Translations under genes and position numbers: made by a program
In this document: positions 27,101 through 34,226 of the stretch, in pieces
Layout: every line of letters begins with the position of its first letter
How positions within the stretch are numbered: the first letter of the stretch is position 1
Notes under the pieces: generated by a model
The model's database searches: none
The model's input: only the letters and a program-made list of their open reading frames with translations
Told to the model about the DNA's origin: nothing
From: Actinophytocola sp045807065
Lineage (GTDB): Bacteria > Actinomycetota > Actinomycetes > Mycobacteriales > Pseudonocardiaceae
Direction: 5' to 3'
Length of the DNA: 64,000 nucleotides
NCBI RefSeq assembly: GCF_045807065.1
Contig: NZ_JBJMIE010000042.1
Span: 3,448 to 67,447 of the forward strand

Positions 27101-27607
27101 CGGACCGAGGTCGTGGACGACCTTGTCCAGCGACGCGTTCGGCCCGCCGGCGGTGCGCCTCGCGTTCGCGATCACCGTCGCCAGCTGGGCGTCCTCGCCG
27201 CCGAAGCCAACGATGACGAACTGGGCGTCGGGACGGACCTGGTCGCGCTGTGCCGGATTGACGACGACGTGGTTCAGCCCGGTCTGTGCCTGGAAGAAGT
27301 TGGCGATCTCGGCGCCGGAGGCCGCGACGATGTTCGCGTCCACCTTCAGCTGGACGTTGTCACTCGCCACCCGGGACAGCGCCTGCAACGTCGGTGCGGC
27401 CGAGGAGCGGTGGCGTGGATCGGCCGGGTCGAGGTAGTCGGCGCCGACCCCGTCGCCTGCCATGTAGGAGTCGCCGACGACGTCGACCGTCACGGCGAGA
27501 CTGTGGGGCGGCGCAGAAACCGGGTCCGCGGACGCCGACGGCAGCAGACCCAGCGCGGCGCCGACCGACACCACGCCCACTGTCGCCACGGACAGCGCTC
27601 GCGGCAT
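24128..27607 (-). CDS. Large secreted protein with an SGNH-like domain and Ser/Thr-rich tail
   Basis: 1159 residues from ATG 27607 (GAGGAA ribosome site 9 nt upstream). Sec signal peptide to about residue 27. Residues 40-320 follow the SGNH/GDSL hydrolase order: block I VVGDSYMAG (Ser47) and block II ASGAEI are intact. However, block III reads GGED (136-139) where GGND is expected, and block V reads FQPNEKG (301-307) where the catalytic His is replaced by Gln. A proline/acid-rich linker (about 320-560) precedes a beta-rich region (about 560-960) with no recognised family. Then come proline repeats (PERNPFAPPP twice) and a Ser/Thr/Asp-rich low-complexity tail ending DGGGF. It is probably a cell-surface or released protein with a degenerate esterase domain. 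It is divergent from the two-component system. Confidence 0.8.
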   Translation of the reverse strand: MPRALSVATVGVVSVGAALGLLPSASADPVSAPPHSLAVTVDVVGDSYMAGDGVGADYLDPADPRHRSSAAPTLQALSRVASDNVQLKVDANIVAASGAEIANFFQAQTGLNHVVVNPAQRDQVRPDAQFVIVGFGGEDAQLATVIANARRTAGGPNASLDKVVHDLGPLLDTGASDEEYVEQAKSSPMGQAPTLVSRMLQVVAGVRARAPHATIVVTNYPLAVDPQNPHAASTIGEDDLTTVRKFGYDLNKAIDRAVRICQCASLVDMSGAVAGHEAYTTDSAFNEQLTQAGLPAPQAQFQPNEKGASLIANPIADTIAQLLSVTAPAPSDGRMTTPDNIDVRSGASDRDGDRVSDAEDRAPDDPSRSQDAPAPGDRRSRPPVAVDVEGLRDTRPAHPSRGGDDEPPRMERVDYQVPAREDTLVVGPVALSVEPAAAPPEPGGPDAGEDVAVQEDAATPMMASLDGSAVDGPVTADGMMTLAAADMPTTPPAIYGPSVPGPGDTVASRPSKAQQTPPMPTPSPIRGYDIGETPIPEFSLPGYFGDVPNRENTMRQLDAADYLTQFVPNNDPVTVDTAGTLTAAGKAGKGGEKSNQSAKAVRDAENGTAEFEVTSRDGTTYEIPGGFARYSNQDADRTSAKVGPQSLELGNKIPNFSNMQPGDSITRTPAGKVTEYGVGRPVGKFAEVSVGKGYEGPQLTYTVKALGDGLYSLTYGQADSARTRFTGQASWMANTVGNNVDSTETNLHGTEVVYDAKTPEGLNALRTARESLENQQVPVQEPGTYYTDVSSNKLEGVSYAGDRVSGKSIPGLPEGEAKGAVSRTGVVTTNYTLMKSVDGDPSHAEPVGYTKTEISRLGTGGPFGDVSVQYGGHTIFGGESVPVDATIRSVKDSGVNVNEVSFRALGQNYTLSQGDMIQRARDLAETDPDTVANNRVLSDLADRIGVQAAMTNPPNSLNLPGFALTNKDINDALVALVTPPVPERNPFAPPPDPERNPFAPPPLPERRADDLTLDPEQQTALADVDPDMDTETPSELSAEAPTPDDTYDDGYAPTRDYSTETTDTVVSPEAPATTTDTLGGYAPTGDYSTDTDTTTTSSDSEPASSDSAATSSMDGDTSTSYGGDTSSTSSESSSMSSDSSGMSSSTSSDSSTSSDGGGF

Positions 27608-27740
27608 TCTCGTGCATTCCTCACCCGAACCGCGCTTTTTGTGCGCAGGAATGAACATTGTTCGACCCTTCAGCAGCGTTTTCGAATGACGCCTGGGTAT
27701 GAGTTCCAGCATCGAATCCTGGTGTGGTCTCGCGTGCGCG

Positions 27741-27768
27741 GTCCATGCCGCACGTGTGCGGCATGGAC
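27741..27768. promoter_or_regulatory. 28-bp palindrome between the SGNH gene and the histidine kinase
   Basis: GTCCATGCCGCAC (27741-27753) and GTGCGGCATGGAC (27756-27768) are exact complements around GT. It lies 32 nt before the kinase start and about 134 nt before the secreted-protein start. The size fits a response-regulator or other dimer operator. The rest of this 190-nt region shows no gene. Confidence 0.65.
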
Positions 27769-27799
27769 GCATCGGGGAGCCGATGCCAGGCTGGAGGGG

Positions 27800-29047
27800 A
27801 TGAGTACCCGTACCGAGTCGGCGATGTCGGAGGGCGAAGCTCTGCCGGCACGCGAGCCAGGTGTGGTGAGCCTGCATCGGCAGGTGCGCGGGATCGTGGC
27901 GGCGGTGGTGGTGCTTTCCCGGTTGGCCACACTGGCGATGGTCGCCATCAGCATCGTCGGTGCCGTACAAGTCCACGCCTACGCGCGGGTCGCGCTGGCC
28001 GTCACCGTGTACGCGACCCTGTTCGCATGGAGCGCGGTGCTGATCACGCTGGTGCTCCGCAGCGCGGCCGTGTCCGGCAAGGTGATGGTCGCGGACGTCG
28101 CGGTCACCGTCGCCACCATGATCATGCTGCCGCTGACGGTGGACAACACGGCCTTCTCGCTCGTGTCCAACTCCTACCTGGAGCCGATCATGGTCAGCGT
28201 CGCGGCATCCGTGGCGCTGGTCAGCGGTTCGGCGCGGGGCACCGCGGTCAGCTGCACCGCGCTCGCAATCGCCTACGTCGTCGGACAGGCGCCGCTTTCC
28301 AAGAGCGGCGCGGACGACGCGTCACTGGTCAGCACGGTCGGCTGGCAGGTCGGCTTCGCCGTGTGCTGCCTGGTGTTCATCAAGCGGTTGCGGCAGGTGG
28401 CACATCAGGTGGACGTCGCCACCACGCAGGTGATCACGGCACGGGAATGGCTCGCCGCCGAGCGCGCGCACACCGAGGAACGCGCCAGGCACTTCAGCGA
28501 GCAGGTCCGCCGCTACCGCGCCCTGCACGACGGGCCGCTGCGCATCCTGACCGCGATCGCCGGTCCTGGACCCGCCGCACATCCCGATCCTACGGTGCGA
28601 CGCCAGTGCGCGGTCAGCGTCGACATCCTGCGCGGGGCCGCCCCCGACGAGACCGGCGGCACCCTCACCGACCTGTCACTGGCCCTCATGGAGGCCGGCA
28701 GCAGCAGCGCCGCACTGGGGCTGCGGGTGGAGTACCACTTCACCAACCTGCCGGACAACCTCCCCAGCACCGTGGTCGAGGCGTTGCGCCTCGCCAGTGC
28801 CGAGGCGTTGAGCAACGTCGCCGCGCACGCCGGCACCACCCGTGCGCGCCTCACCGCGATGGCCAGTGGGGAGGTCGTGACCGTCGCGATCGTCGACCAG
28901 GGCAAGGGGTTCGACCCGGCGACCACAGAAATCGGGTACGGCATCCGGCACTCGATCATCGACCGGATGAGCGAGATCGGCGCGTCGGCCGCCGTGGACA
29001 GCCAGCCAGGTGAAGGCACCCGCATCGACCTGCGGTGGCCGGCATGA
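27800..29047 (+). CDS. Sensor histidine kinase (NarL-type partner)
   Basis: 415 residues from ATG 27800 (GGAGGGG upstream). About five to six membrane helices in residues 30-190, then a helical linker (ITAREWLAAERAHTEERARHFSEQ). The phosphoacceptor stretch is LHDGPLRILTAIAG, a HisKA_3-like H-box. The HATPase part has ASAEALSNVAAHAGTTRARL (N box), VDQGKGFDP (G1), and GYGIRHSIIDRMSEIGASAAVDSQPGEGT (G2). It phosphorylates the regulator encoded next, whose ATG overlaps this stop (ATGA). Signal unknown. Confidence 0.9.
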   Translation: MSTRTESAMSEGEALPAREPGVVSLHRQVRGIVAAVVVLSRLATLAMVAISIVGAVQVHAYARVALAVTVYATLFAWSAVLITLVLRSAAVSGKVMVADVAVTVATMIMLPLTVDNTAFSLVSNSYLEPIMVSVAASVALVSGSARGTAVSCTALAIAYVVGQAPLSKSGADDASLVSTVGWQVGFAVCCLVFIKRLRQVAHQVDVATTQVITAREWLAAERAHTEERARHFSEQVRRYRALHDGPLRILTAIAGPGPAAHPDPTVRRQCAVSVDILRGAAPDETGGTLTDLSLALMEAGSSSAALGLRVEYHFTNLPDNLPSTVVEALRLASAEALSNVAAHAGTTRARLTAMASGEVVTVAIVDQGKGFDPATTEIGYGIRHSIIDRMSEIGASAAVDSQPGEGTRIDLRWPA

Positions 29048-29670
29048 TCCGCATCGCCGTGATCGACAACGACAAGCTCGTGCCCGCCGGTCTCCAGGCG
29101 CTGCTCGCCGACACCACCGACATCACCCTCACCCAGACCGCCACCACCGTCGGCGACTACCTCGCGGCCACTCCCGGCGACGCGGACGTCGTCCTGCTCG
29201 ACCTGCGACTGGAGGACGGCAGCAACCCCGCGGCCAACGTCGCGGCGCTACGCGCCACCGGCATCGCCGTCCTCGTCCACTCCGTACACGGCGACCGCCG
29301 CCACGTCCGCGCCACCATCCGCGCGGGCGCCTCCGGCTACCTCATCAAGGACGACGAAGCCGACAAGCTCGCCGACGCCATCCGCACCGTCCACAAGGGA
29401 CAGCTGGCGCTGACCACCGAGCTGATGACCCTCATCAACGACGACCCGCCCGAGCTGTCGACCCAGGAGCTGCACGTCCTCTACCTCTACGGCACCGGTA
29501 GTACGCTCGCGGCCACCGCGCGCCGCCTCGGCATCGCCATCCCCACCGTCCGCTCCTACCTCGACCGCATTCGAGCGAAATGGGCGGCGGCCGACGAGCC
29601 GGTCGACGACATCCGGGACCTCATCCACGAGTACCCGCACCCCAACCCACCGCCGGCCGCGGGGCACTAG
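29044..29670 (+). CDS. NarL/FixJ-type response regulator
   Basis: 208 residues from ATG 29044, translationally coupled to the kinase. The receiver domain has IAVIDNDK (acidic pocket), VVLLDLRLEDG (phosphoacceptor Asp), the HSVHGDR threonine/serine position and YLIKDDEADKL (Lys). The C-terminal HTH (ELSTQELHVLYLYGTGSTLAATARRLGIAIPTVRSYLDRIRAKW) is a divergent LuxR-type helix pair lacking the usual TxREREVL opening. It likely acts on the divergent secreted-protein promoter through the palindrome at 27741-27768. Confidence 0.88.
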   Translation: MIRIAVIDNDKLVPAGLQALLADTTDITLTQTATTVGDYLAATPGDADVVLLDLRLEDGSNPAANVAALRATGIAVLVHSVHGDRRHVRATIRAGASGYLIKDDEADKLADAIRTVHKGQLALTTELMTLINDDPPELSTQELHVLYLYGTGSTLAATARRLGIAIPTVRSYLDRIRAKWAAADEPVDDIRDLIHEYPHPNPPPAAGH

Positions 29671-29737
29671 CAGCCAGAACACCGTCATTGACGCCATCCT
29701 GGGGCTGCCGGGCCGAGGCGGTGTTTCTGGCGACCGT

Positions 29738-29767
29738 TTCTAACGAAAGCCTGCGTTGTTCTTAGAA
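29738..29767. promoter_or_regulatory. Operator-like TTCTAA-N18-TTAGAA upstream of the Cys-HTH regulator
   Basis: TTCTAA (29738-29743) and TTAGAA (29762-29767) form an inverted repeat 7 nt before the regulator's ATG. A closely similar pair with a 17-nt gap occurs just after the gene (30407-30435), before the next gene. It is probably bound by the regulator itself. Confidence 0.6.
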
Positions 29768-29774
29768 TGGTGGG

Positions 29775-30428
29775 ATGGAGGACATCGAGGCGATCGTCGT
29801 GCTGCAGGACGCTGTCCGGCGGCGGCTGTACGAGTACGTGGTTGCCCAGGACCACGAGGTGAGCCGGAACGAGGCCGCCGAGGGTGCCGGGATCCAGCGG
29901 ACGCTCGCCGCGTTCCACCTCGACAAGCTCGTCGACGCCGGGTTGCTCGTCACCGAGAGCCGGCGGCTCACCGGGCGTTCGGGTCCGGGCGCGGGTCGGC
30001 CGGCCAAGCTCTACCGCCGGTCCGGCGCCGAACACCACGTCTCGGTTCCCGCTCGGGACTACCGCACCGCCGCCGACCTGCTGGCCGAGGTGGCGGACTG
30101 CGCCCGGCTGGACGACGAGTTGCGGGCCGCCGCCGCGCGGGAGGGGCGGGCCGCGCTGGCCGCCGCCGGACCGATCGAGGACCTCGACGCGATGCGGGCC
30201 GTGCTGTCCGCGCGCGGCTACGAGCCGCGGGCGGACGGCGCCGTCCTTCGCCTGGTCAACTGCCCGTTCCACGTCCTCTCGGAGCGGCATCCCGCGCTGA
30301 TCTGCGGCATGAACCTGGCGCTGCTAGAGGGGCTTGTCGAGGGCGCCGAAGGGCTGCGGGCCCGCATGGATCCGCGGCCTGGAATGTGTTGTGTCGCGGT
30401 CGAGACTTCTAAAAATAATGACGATTGA
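29775..30428 (+). CDS. HTH regulator with C-terminal cysteine cluster (SufR/ArsR-like)
   Basis: 217 residues. The N-terminal winged helix reads LQDAVRRRLYEYVVAQDHEVSRNEAAEGAGIQRTLAAFHLDKLVDAGLL, then a GPGAGRPAKLYRR wing. The C-terminal domain has Cys163 (NCPFHVLSE), Cys177 (LICGMN) and Cys205-Cys206 (PGMCCVAVE). The CPFH and downstream Cys pattern resembles SufR-type Fe-S-binding repressors, so redox or Fe-S sensing is likely but not proven. Inverted repeats flank the gene, suggesting autoregulation and control of the DUF3291 gene that follows 32 nt later. Confidence 0.82.
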   Translation: MEDIEAIVVLQDAVRRRLYEYVVAQDHEVSRNEAAEGAGIQRTLAAFHLDKLVDAGLLVTESRRLTGRSGPGAGRPAKLYRRSGAEHHVSVPARDYRTAADLLAEVADCARLDDELRAAAAREGRAALAAAGPIEDLDAMRAVLSARGYEPRADGAVLRLVNCPFHVLSERHPALICGMNLALLEGLVEGAEGLRARMDPRPGMCCVAVETSKNNDD

Positions 30429-30435
30429 CTTAGAA
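30407..30435. promoter_or_regulatory. Second TTCTAA-N17-TTAGAA operator, before the DUF3291 gene
   Basis: TTCTAA (30407-30412) and TTAGAA (30430-30435) overlap the 3' end of the regulator gene and precede the next gene by 25 nt. An extra C and G extend the arms by one base. It matches the pair at 29738-29767. Confidence 0.6.
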
Positions 30436-30460
30436 GGTGCGGGATGGTGAGGTGAGTGGC

Positions 30461-30967
30461 ATGAGCGGACACCACCTCGCCCAGCTCAACGTGGGCACCC
30501 TGAGACACCCTCTGGACGACCCGCGCACGCACGGCTTCACGTCGATGCTGGACACCCTGAACAGCGTCGCCGACCGGTCGCCCGGGTTCGTGTGGCGACT
30601 GGTCGGCGACGGGGGCAACGACGCCACCGCGATCCGGACCTCACTCGGCGCGGACGTCATCGTGAACATGTCGGTCTGGGAGAGCCGCGAGAGCCTGTGG
30701 GACTACGTCTACCGCAGCGGTCACCTGGACGTGCTCCGGCGCCGCGCCGAGTGGTTCGAGCTGCCGAAGACGGCGTTCCAGGTTATGTGGTGGGTTCCGG
30801 CCGGCCACGTGCCCACCGTCGAGGAGGCGGTCGAGCGGCTGGAACTCCTGCGCGCGCACGGGCCGTCGCCCAGCGCCTTCGGCTTCAGGGACCGGTACAC
30901 GGCCGCGGAGGCAGACCTTGCCGTCCTGGCACCGGCGGCGACGACCAAGGCCCAGCCCACCGACTGA
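30461..30967 (+). CDS. DUF3291 domain protein
   Basis: 168 residues from ATG 30461. The pattern LAQLNVGTLRHPLDDPRTHGF, then SPGFVWRL, then VNMSVWESRESLWDYVYRSGH and MWWVPAGHVPTVEEAVERLELLRAHGPSPSAFGF is diagnostic for DUF3291, a dimeric alpha/beta barrel fold related to antibiotic-biosynthesis monooxygenases. Function is unknown. It follows the Cys-HTH regulator and an operator, so it is likely the regulated gene. Confidence 0.88.
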   Translation: MSGHHLAQLNVGTLRHPLDDPRTHGFTSMLDTLNSVADRSPGFVWRLVGDGGNDATAIRTSLGADVIVNMSVWESRESLWDYVYRSGHLDVLRRRAEWFELPKTAFQVMWWVPAGHVPTVEEAVERLELLRAHGPSPSAFGFRDRYTAAEADLAVLAPAATTKAQPTD

Positions 30968-31007
30968 GCGTCGACCGTCCGCAATGCGGCAGTCATGGCC
31001 GGGTTCC

Positions 31008-31580
31008 TCAATGGACTATGCGGTAACGCAGATGTGTGGCGTCGCGGCCTTCGAGCCGCCGGACGAGCTCCAGTTCGATGTGGCCGTGTCCGGTCGGCTC
31101 GAACAGCCGCCGCCCGTCACCCAGCAGTACGGGGACGAGGTGCAGTTCGAGTTCGTCGAGCTGGCTGGCCGCCAGCAACGCCTGCGCCGCACCCGCGCCG
31201 TGGACCAGCACGGCTCGATCTCCCGCCGCTTCTCGGGCCTCGTCGGCGCACGCGTTGACGTCGGTGTAGTACTTCACGCTGCCCGGTGGCTCGTCGGCCG
31301 GGTCGATGTGGTGGGTGAGCACGTGGATCGGCACGCCGTCGTGGTGGTCGCCGTGCCATCGACCGGCCAGCTCGTAGGTGCGGCGTCCGGATATCACGGC
31401 GCCGGTCGAGCTGGCCTCGGCGTACACCTGCCCGTTGATCCCCTCGGACATCCGGTCGTCGAGCCAGTTGAACAGCCGCCCTCCGTCGCGGCCGAGCTCC
31501 TGGCCCGGCCGGTCGTCCGGCCCGGCGATGTACCCGTCGACCGACATGGACATGTACAGCCGCAGCGGCGTCCTACCCAT
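31008..31580 (-). CDS. Dihydrofolate reductase-like protein (RibD C-terminal fold)
   Basis: 190 residues from ATG 31580 (GGAAGGGGA upstream). The NADPH-binding DHFR/RibD_C fold is seen in LYMSMSVDGYIAGPDD at the start, AVISGRRTYEL in the middle, VLVHGAGAAQALLAASQLDELELHLVPVLLGDG and a final LRYRIV strand. It probably reduces a small substrate with NADPH; not the folate housekeeping enzyme. Convergent with the DUF3291 gene. Confidence 0.88.
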   Translation of the reverse strand: MGRTPLRLYMSMSVDGYIAGPDDRPGQELGRDGGRLFNWLDDRMSEGINGQVYAEASSTGAVISGRRTYELAGRWHGDHHDGVPIHVLTHHIDPADEPPGSVKYYTDVNACADEAREAAGDRAVLVHGAGAAQALLAASQLDELELHLVPVLLGDGRRLFEPTGHGHIELELVRRLEGRDATHLRYRIVH

Positions 31581-31795
31581 CCTGGTTCCCCTTCCTCTGG
31601 CCGGTCGGCACCGACTCGACCCGCGCCGATCATCCCCGTGACTAGCCCACATTGACAGGGGTTCGGCTAGGTTGAGGCAGTTCCGCCGGCAATGGACCCG
31701 GCTGAACCTCATACGTGACGGACAGGAGACTGAGGTGGCCGAGTGTCCCGCCCCGGGTTTGATGGAGACATTGAACACCCGGAGGATCTGGAGTT

Positions 31796-32112
31796 ATGGC
31801 GGCACCACGGAAGTACCCGGATGAGTTGCGTGAGCGGGTGACGCGTTTGGCGGTCGAGGCCAGGCGGGATCCGGCGTCTGCTGGTGGGGCGATCAAACGG
31901 ATCTCGGACCAGTTGGGTGTGCATCCGGAGGCGTTGCGGACGTGGGTGAAGTAGGCCGAGACCGATGGCGGGGTGCGGTCGGGGACGACCTCGACCGAGG
32001 CCGCCAGGATCGCCGAGTTGGAGCGGGAGAACCGTGAGCTGCGGCGTGTGAACCAGATTTGAAGTCAGCGGCCAGTTTCTTTGCGGCGGAGCTGGACCGT
32101 CCGTCGCGATGA
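31796..32112 (+). pseudogene. IS3-family transposase OrfA remnant
   Basis: ATG 31796 opens APRKYPDELRERVTRLAVEAR, with the HTH region QLGVHPEALRTWVK, typical of IS3-group OrfA. An in-frame TAG at 31952 interrupts the helix after WVK, and one T is missing near 32059 (frame change before LKSAASFFAAELDRP). The stop would overlap the ATG of the next frame (ATGA), as in intact IS3 elements. No inverted terminal repeat was found. Confidence 0.85.
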
Positions 32113-32939
32113 AGGTCGAGTTCGTCGACGCCCAGCGGGAGGAACACGGTGTCCAGCCGGTCCTGGAGGCGCTCAAGCACACGCCTGCCGGGATCGCACC
32201 GTCGACCTACTATGCCGCCAAGACCCGCCGCGAGTCCGCTGGTGCGGCCCGGGACCGGGAGCTGGTCGAGAAGATCAGGCGGGTTCACGATGACACGCCG
32301 AGGACGAGGAACCGGTCCGACAGCGCGAAGGGCGGCGTGCTGTTCATCGACGAGGCCTACGCGCTCTCCCGGGAGGACGACGGCGGGGACTCCGGCCGCG
32401 AGGCGATCGACACTCTGGTCAAGCTCGATGTCGAGAAGTGGCCGGGTACCGGCATCGACCAGGGTGACGATGTCGCGAGGTGGCTCGGTGACGTGCTGGG
32501 CAGGCCCGCTCGGCTCGTCCGTGAACCCGCCAGGGCCGCGCGTGCCCGCCGGCCCGACCCCACCACGGTGCCGATCACCACCGAGTCCTCTTTGGACCTG
32601 CTCAACACCCACATTCAGCGCCGCGGCGCCAGTGCGGTGCCGATGACCCGGTTTCGTCCCAACATCGTCATCACCGGCTGGCCAGCCCCACACACCGAGG
32701 ACCGCGTGCACCACATGACGATCGGCACCACCGGCGTCGGCTTCAGCGAACTGGCCATCCGCTGCGCGATGACCATGACCGACCAGGCCACCGGCCACCG
32801 CCGCGGCCCCGAACCGCTGCGCACCCTCGCCGACTACCGCCGCGAACCCGACGGCGTCAGCTTCGGCCTGAAGGCCACCGTCCTCACCCCCGGCCACATC
32901 GCCACGAACGACCCCGTCACCGTCACCGCCTGGCGTTGA
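32109..32939 (+). pseudogene. Chimeric open frame: IS3 OrfB start + AAA ATPase piece + MOSC domain end
   Basis: 276 codons with no stop, built from three unrelated pieces. Codons 1-66 are the N-terminus of IS3 OrfB (MKVEFVDAQREEHGVQPV, then PSTYYAAKTRR). Codons about 73-107 are the Walker B part of a CbbX/EccA-type AAA ATPase (GGVLFIDEAYALSREDDGG, then GREAIDTLVKL). Codons about 110-276 are the C-terminal part of a MOSC-domain (YcbX-like) protein (RWLGDVLGRPARLV, RFRPNIVI, and RCAMTMTDQATG followed by EPLRTLADYR). None of the three is functional alone: OrfB lacks its DDE core, the ATPase lacks Walker A, MOSC lacks its N-terminal barrel. Probably deletion scars that happen to be in frame; whether it is translated is unknown. 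Confidence 0.75.
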
Positions 32940-33019
32940 CCCCGTGCACCCGTAGCCGTGTATCGCGGATGTCGGAATCGCATACGGCGTGCAACGGTGT
33001 TGCGTCTTCAGTGGCGGGC

Positions 33020-33420
33020 ATGGATCACAGCGCATCGACGGTCAGTTCGTCGGAGTCCGTACGTGGTGTCGACCGGCGGCGGTTGCTCGGGTGGGGCGGG
33101 TTGGCGGCCGCCGGCGTGGTGGCGGCCGGCACGCCGCTGCTGAACGCACAGCCTGGCCACGCCGACCGCAGGACCTGCAACGCGTCTTCTACAGCCGGGA
33201 GGAGGTGCACGAGTACAACGAGCAGTGGACCCGGCAGGCGACGCTCGTGGCCGCCCCCGGCACCGGCACCAACGGCCACTCCGGCGTCAACCCCGGCAGC
33301 GCCGCCAGCTGGAACATCTACCCGTACACCGGCTGGGTCGGCGTCGTCCTCAGCAACAGCGACGACGCGCCGTTGCAGGACATCCTGCAGCGGGAGGTGC
33401 GGGCCGTCACGGGCACGTGA
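33020..33420 (+). pseudogene. Remnant of a Tat-exported serine hydrolase (beta-lactamase-like)
   Basis: ATG 33020 starts a Tat signal (VDRRRLLGWGGLAAAGVV, then AQPGHAD). The frame then changes near 33160, and the other frame carries the end of a class C-like serine hydrolase: NGHSGVNPGSAASWNIYPYTGWVGVVLSN, ending in a stop at 33420. The whole catalytic middle, including SxxK and YxN, is gone. An internal deletion plus frameshift makes it a dead gene. Confidence 0.7.
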
Positions 33421-33551
33421 CGATCTCCGCCGTTCCCACCGCATCTGCCGACCCCCGCCGCTAACTTGAGCGTGGGTCCGCGTGTCGGCGGACCCAGCTC
33501 AAGCCAGGTGTCGAGTCGACCGGTGTTGGTGCCGGGGGAACAGGAGATCCG

Positions 33552-34226
33552 GTGTCGATGGAACCGCATGAGACCGGCGGGTGGTACGAACCGCACCCGG
33601 AGTCCCCGGCCCCGCCGAACGGCGGTCGTGCGGTCGCGGTCGTCGCCGGCGTTGTCGGCGTGGTCGTCGGCGCCGGTCTGGCGAGTGGCGCGTGGCTGCT
33701 GTTCGGTGGTGACGGTGGCGGCGGCTCGTCGGCCGCCGTCTCGGCGCCGGCGCGGCTCGGTGACTACTACCGGTACCCGGACCTGCAGAAGGTGCGCGAG
33801 CGCAACGGCCAGAGCGGCGACATGACGAAGCTGGTGGACCACCAGGCCACGTGGGACAAGGAGAGCTCGGCCCGCCTGTCGGCGAGCCGCGACGGCGCTG
33901 GTGCAGTCGTGCAGCAGTACGCGAACGAAGAGCTCGAGTCGATGTTCTCGCTGGAGGTGGTGCGTTCGCCCAGCGCGTCGCCGCAGTACGTGGCCTACTC
34001 CGACCCCGGGTACCTCGGCGTCGACAAGCCCCCGGAGGAGATGGTCGAGTTCGGCCCGGTGTCGTGCGTGGTGCGGAACGACACGACCGGGCAGACGTTC
34101 GTGGTCAACTGCCAGCGCACGAGCGCCGAGCTGACCGTGACCGTCACCCACGCGAACGGCGACCTCGGCGGAAACCCGCGAGCCGTCGCGGACGTGGTGA
34201 ACGAGGCCTGGTCACAGCTCGGCTGA
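33552..34226 (+). CDS. Membrane-anchored protein of unknown function
   Basis: 224 residues from GTG 33552 (AGGAG 5 nt upstream); ATG 33558 is an alternative. A short proline-rich cytoplasmic start precedes one membrane helix (residues about 26-50, VAVVAGVVGVVVGAGLASGAWLL), then a Gly-rich linker and an extracytoplasmic domain of about 150 residues with two cysteines (VSCVV and VNCQR) likely disulphide-bonded. No family is recognised. It overlaps the 3' end of the convergent mannosyltransferase gene by 15 nt. Confidence 0.7.
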   Translation: MSMEPHETGGWYEPHPESPAPPNGGRAVAVVAGVVGVVVGAGLASGAWLLFGGDGGGGSSAAVSAPARLGDYYRYPDLQKVRERNGQSGDMTKLVDHQATWDKESSARLSASRDGAGAVVQQYANEELESMFSLEVVRSPSASPQYVAYSDPGYLGVDKPPEEMVEFGPVSCVVRNDTTGQTFVVNCQRTSAELTVTVTHANGDLGGNPRAVADVVNEAWSQLG

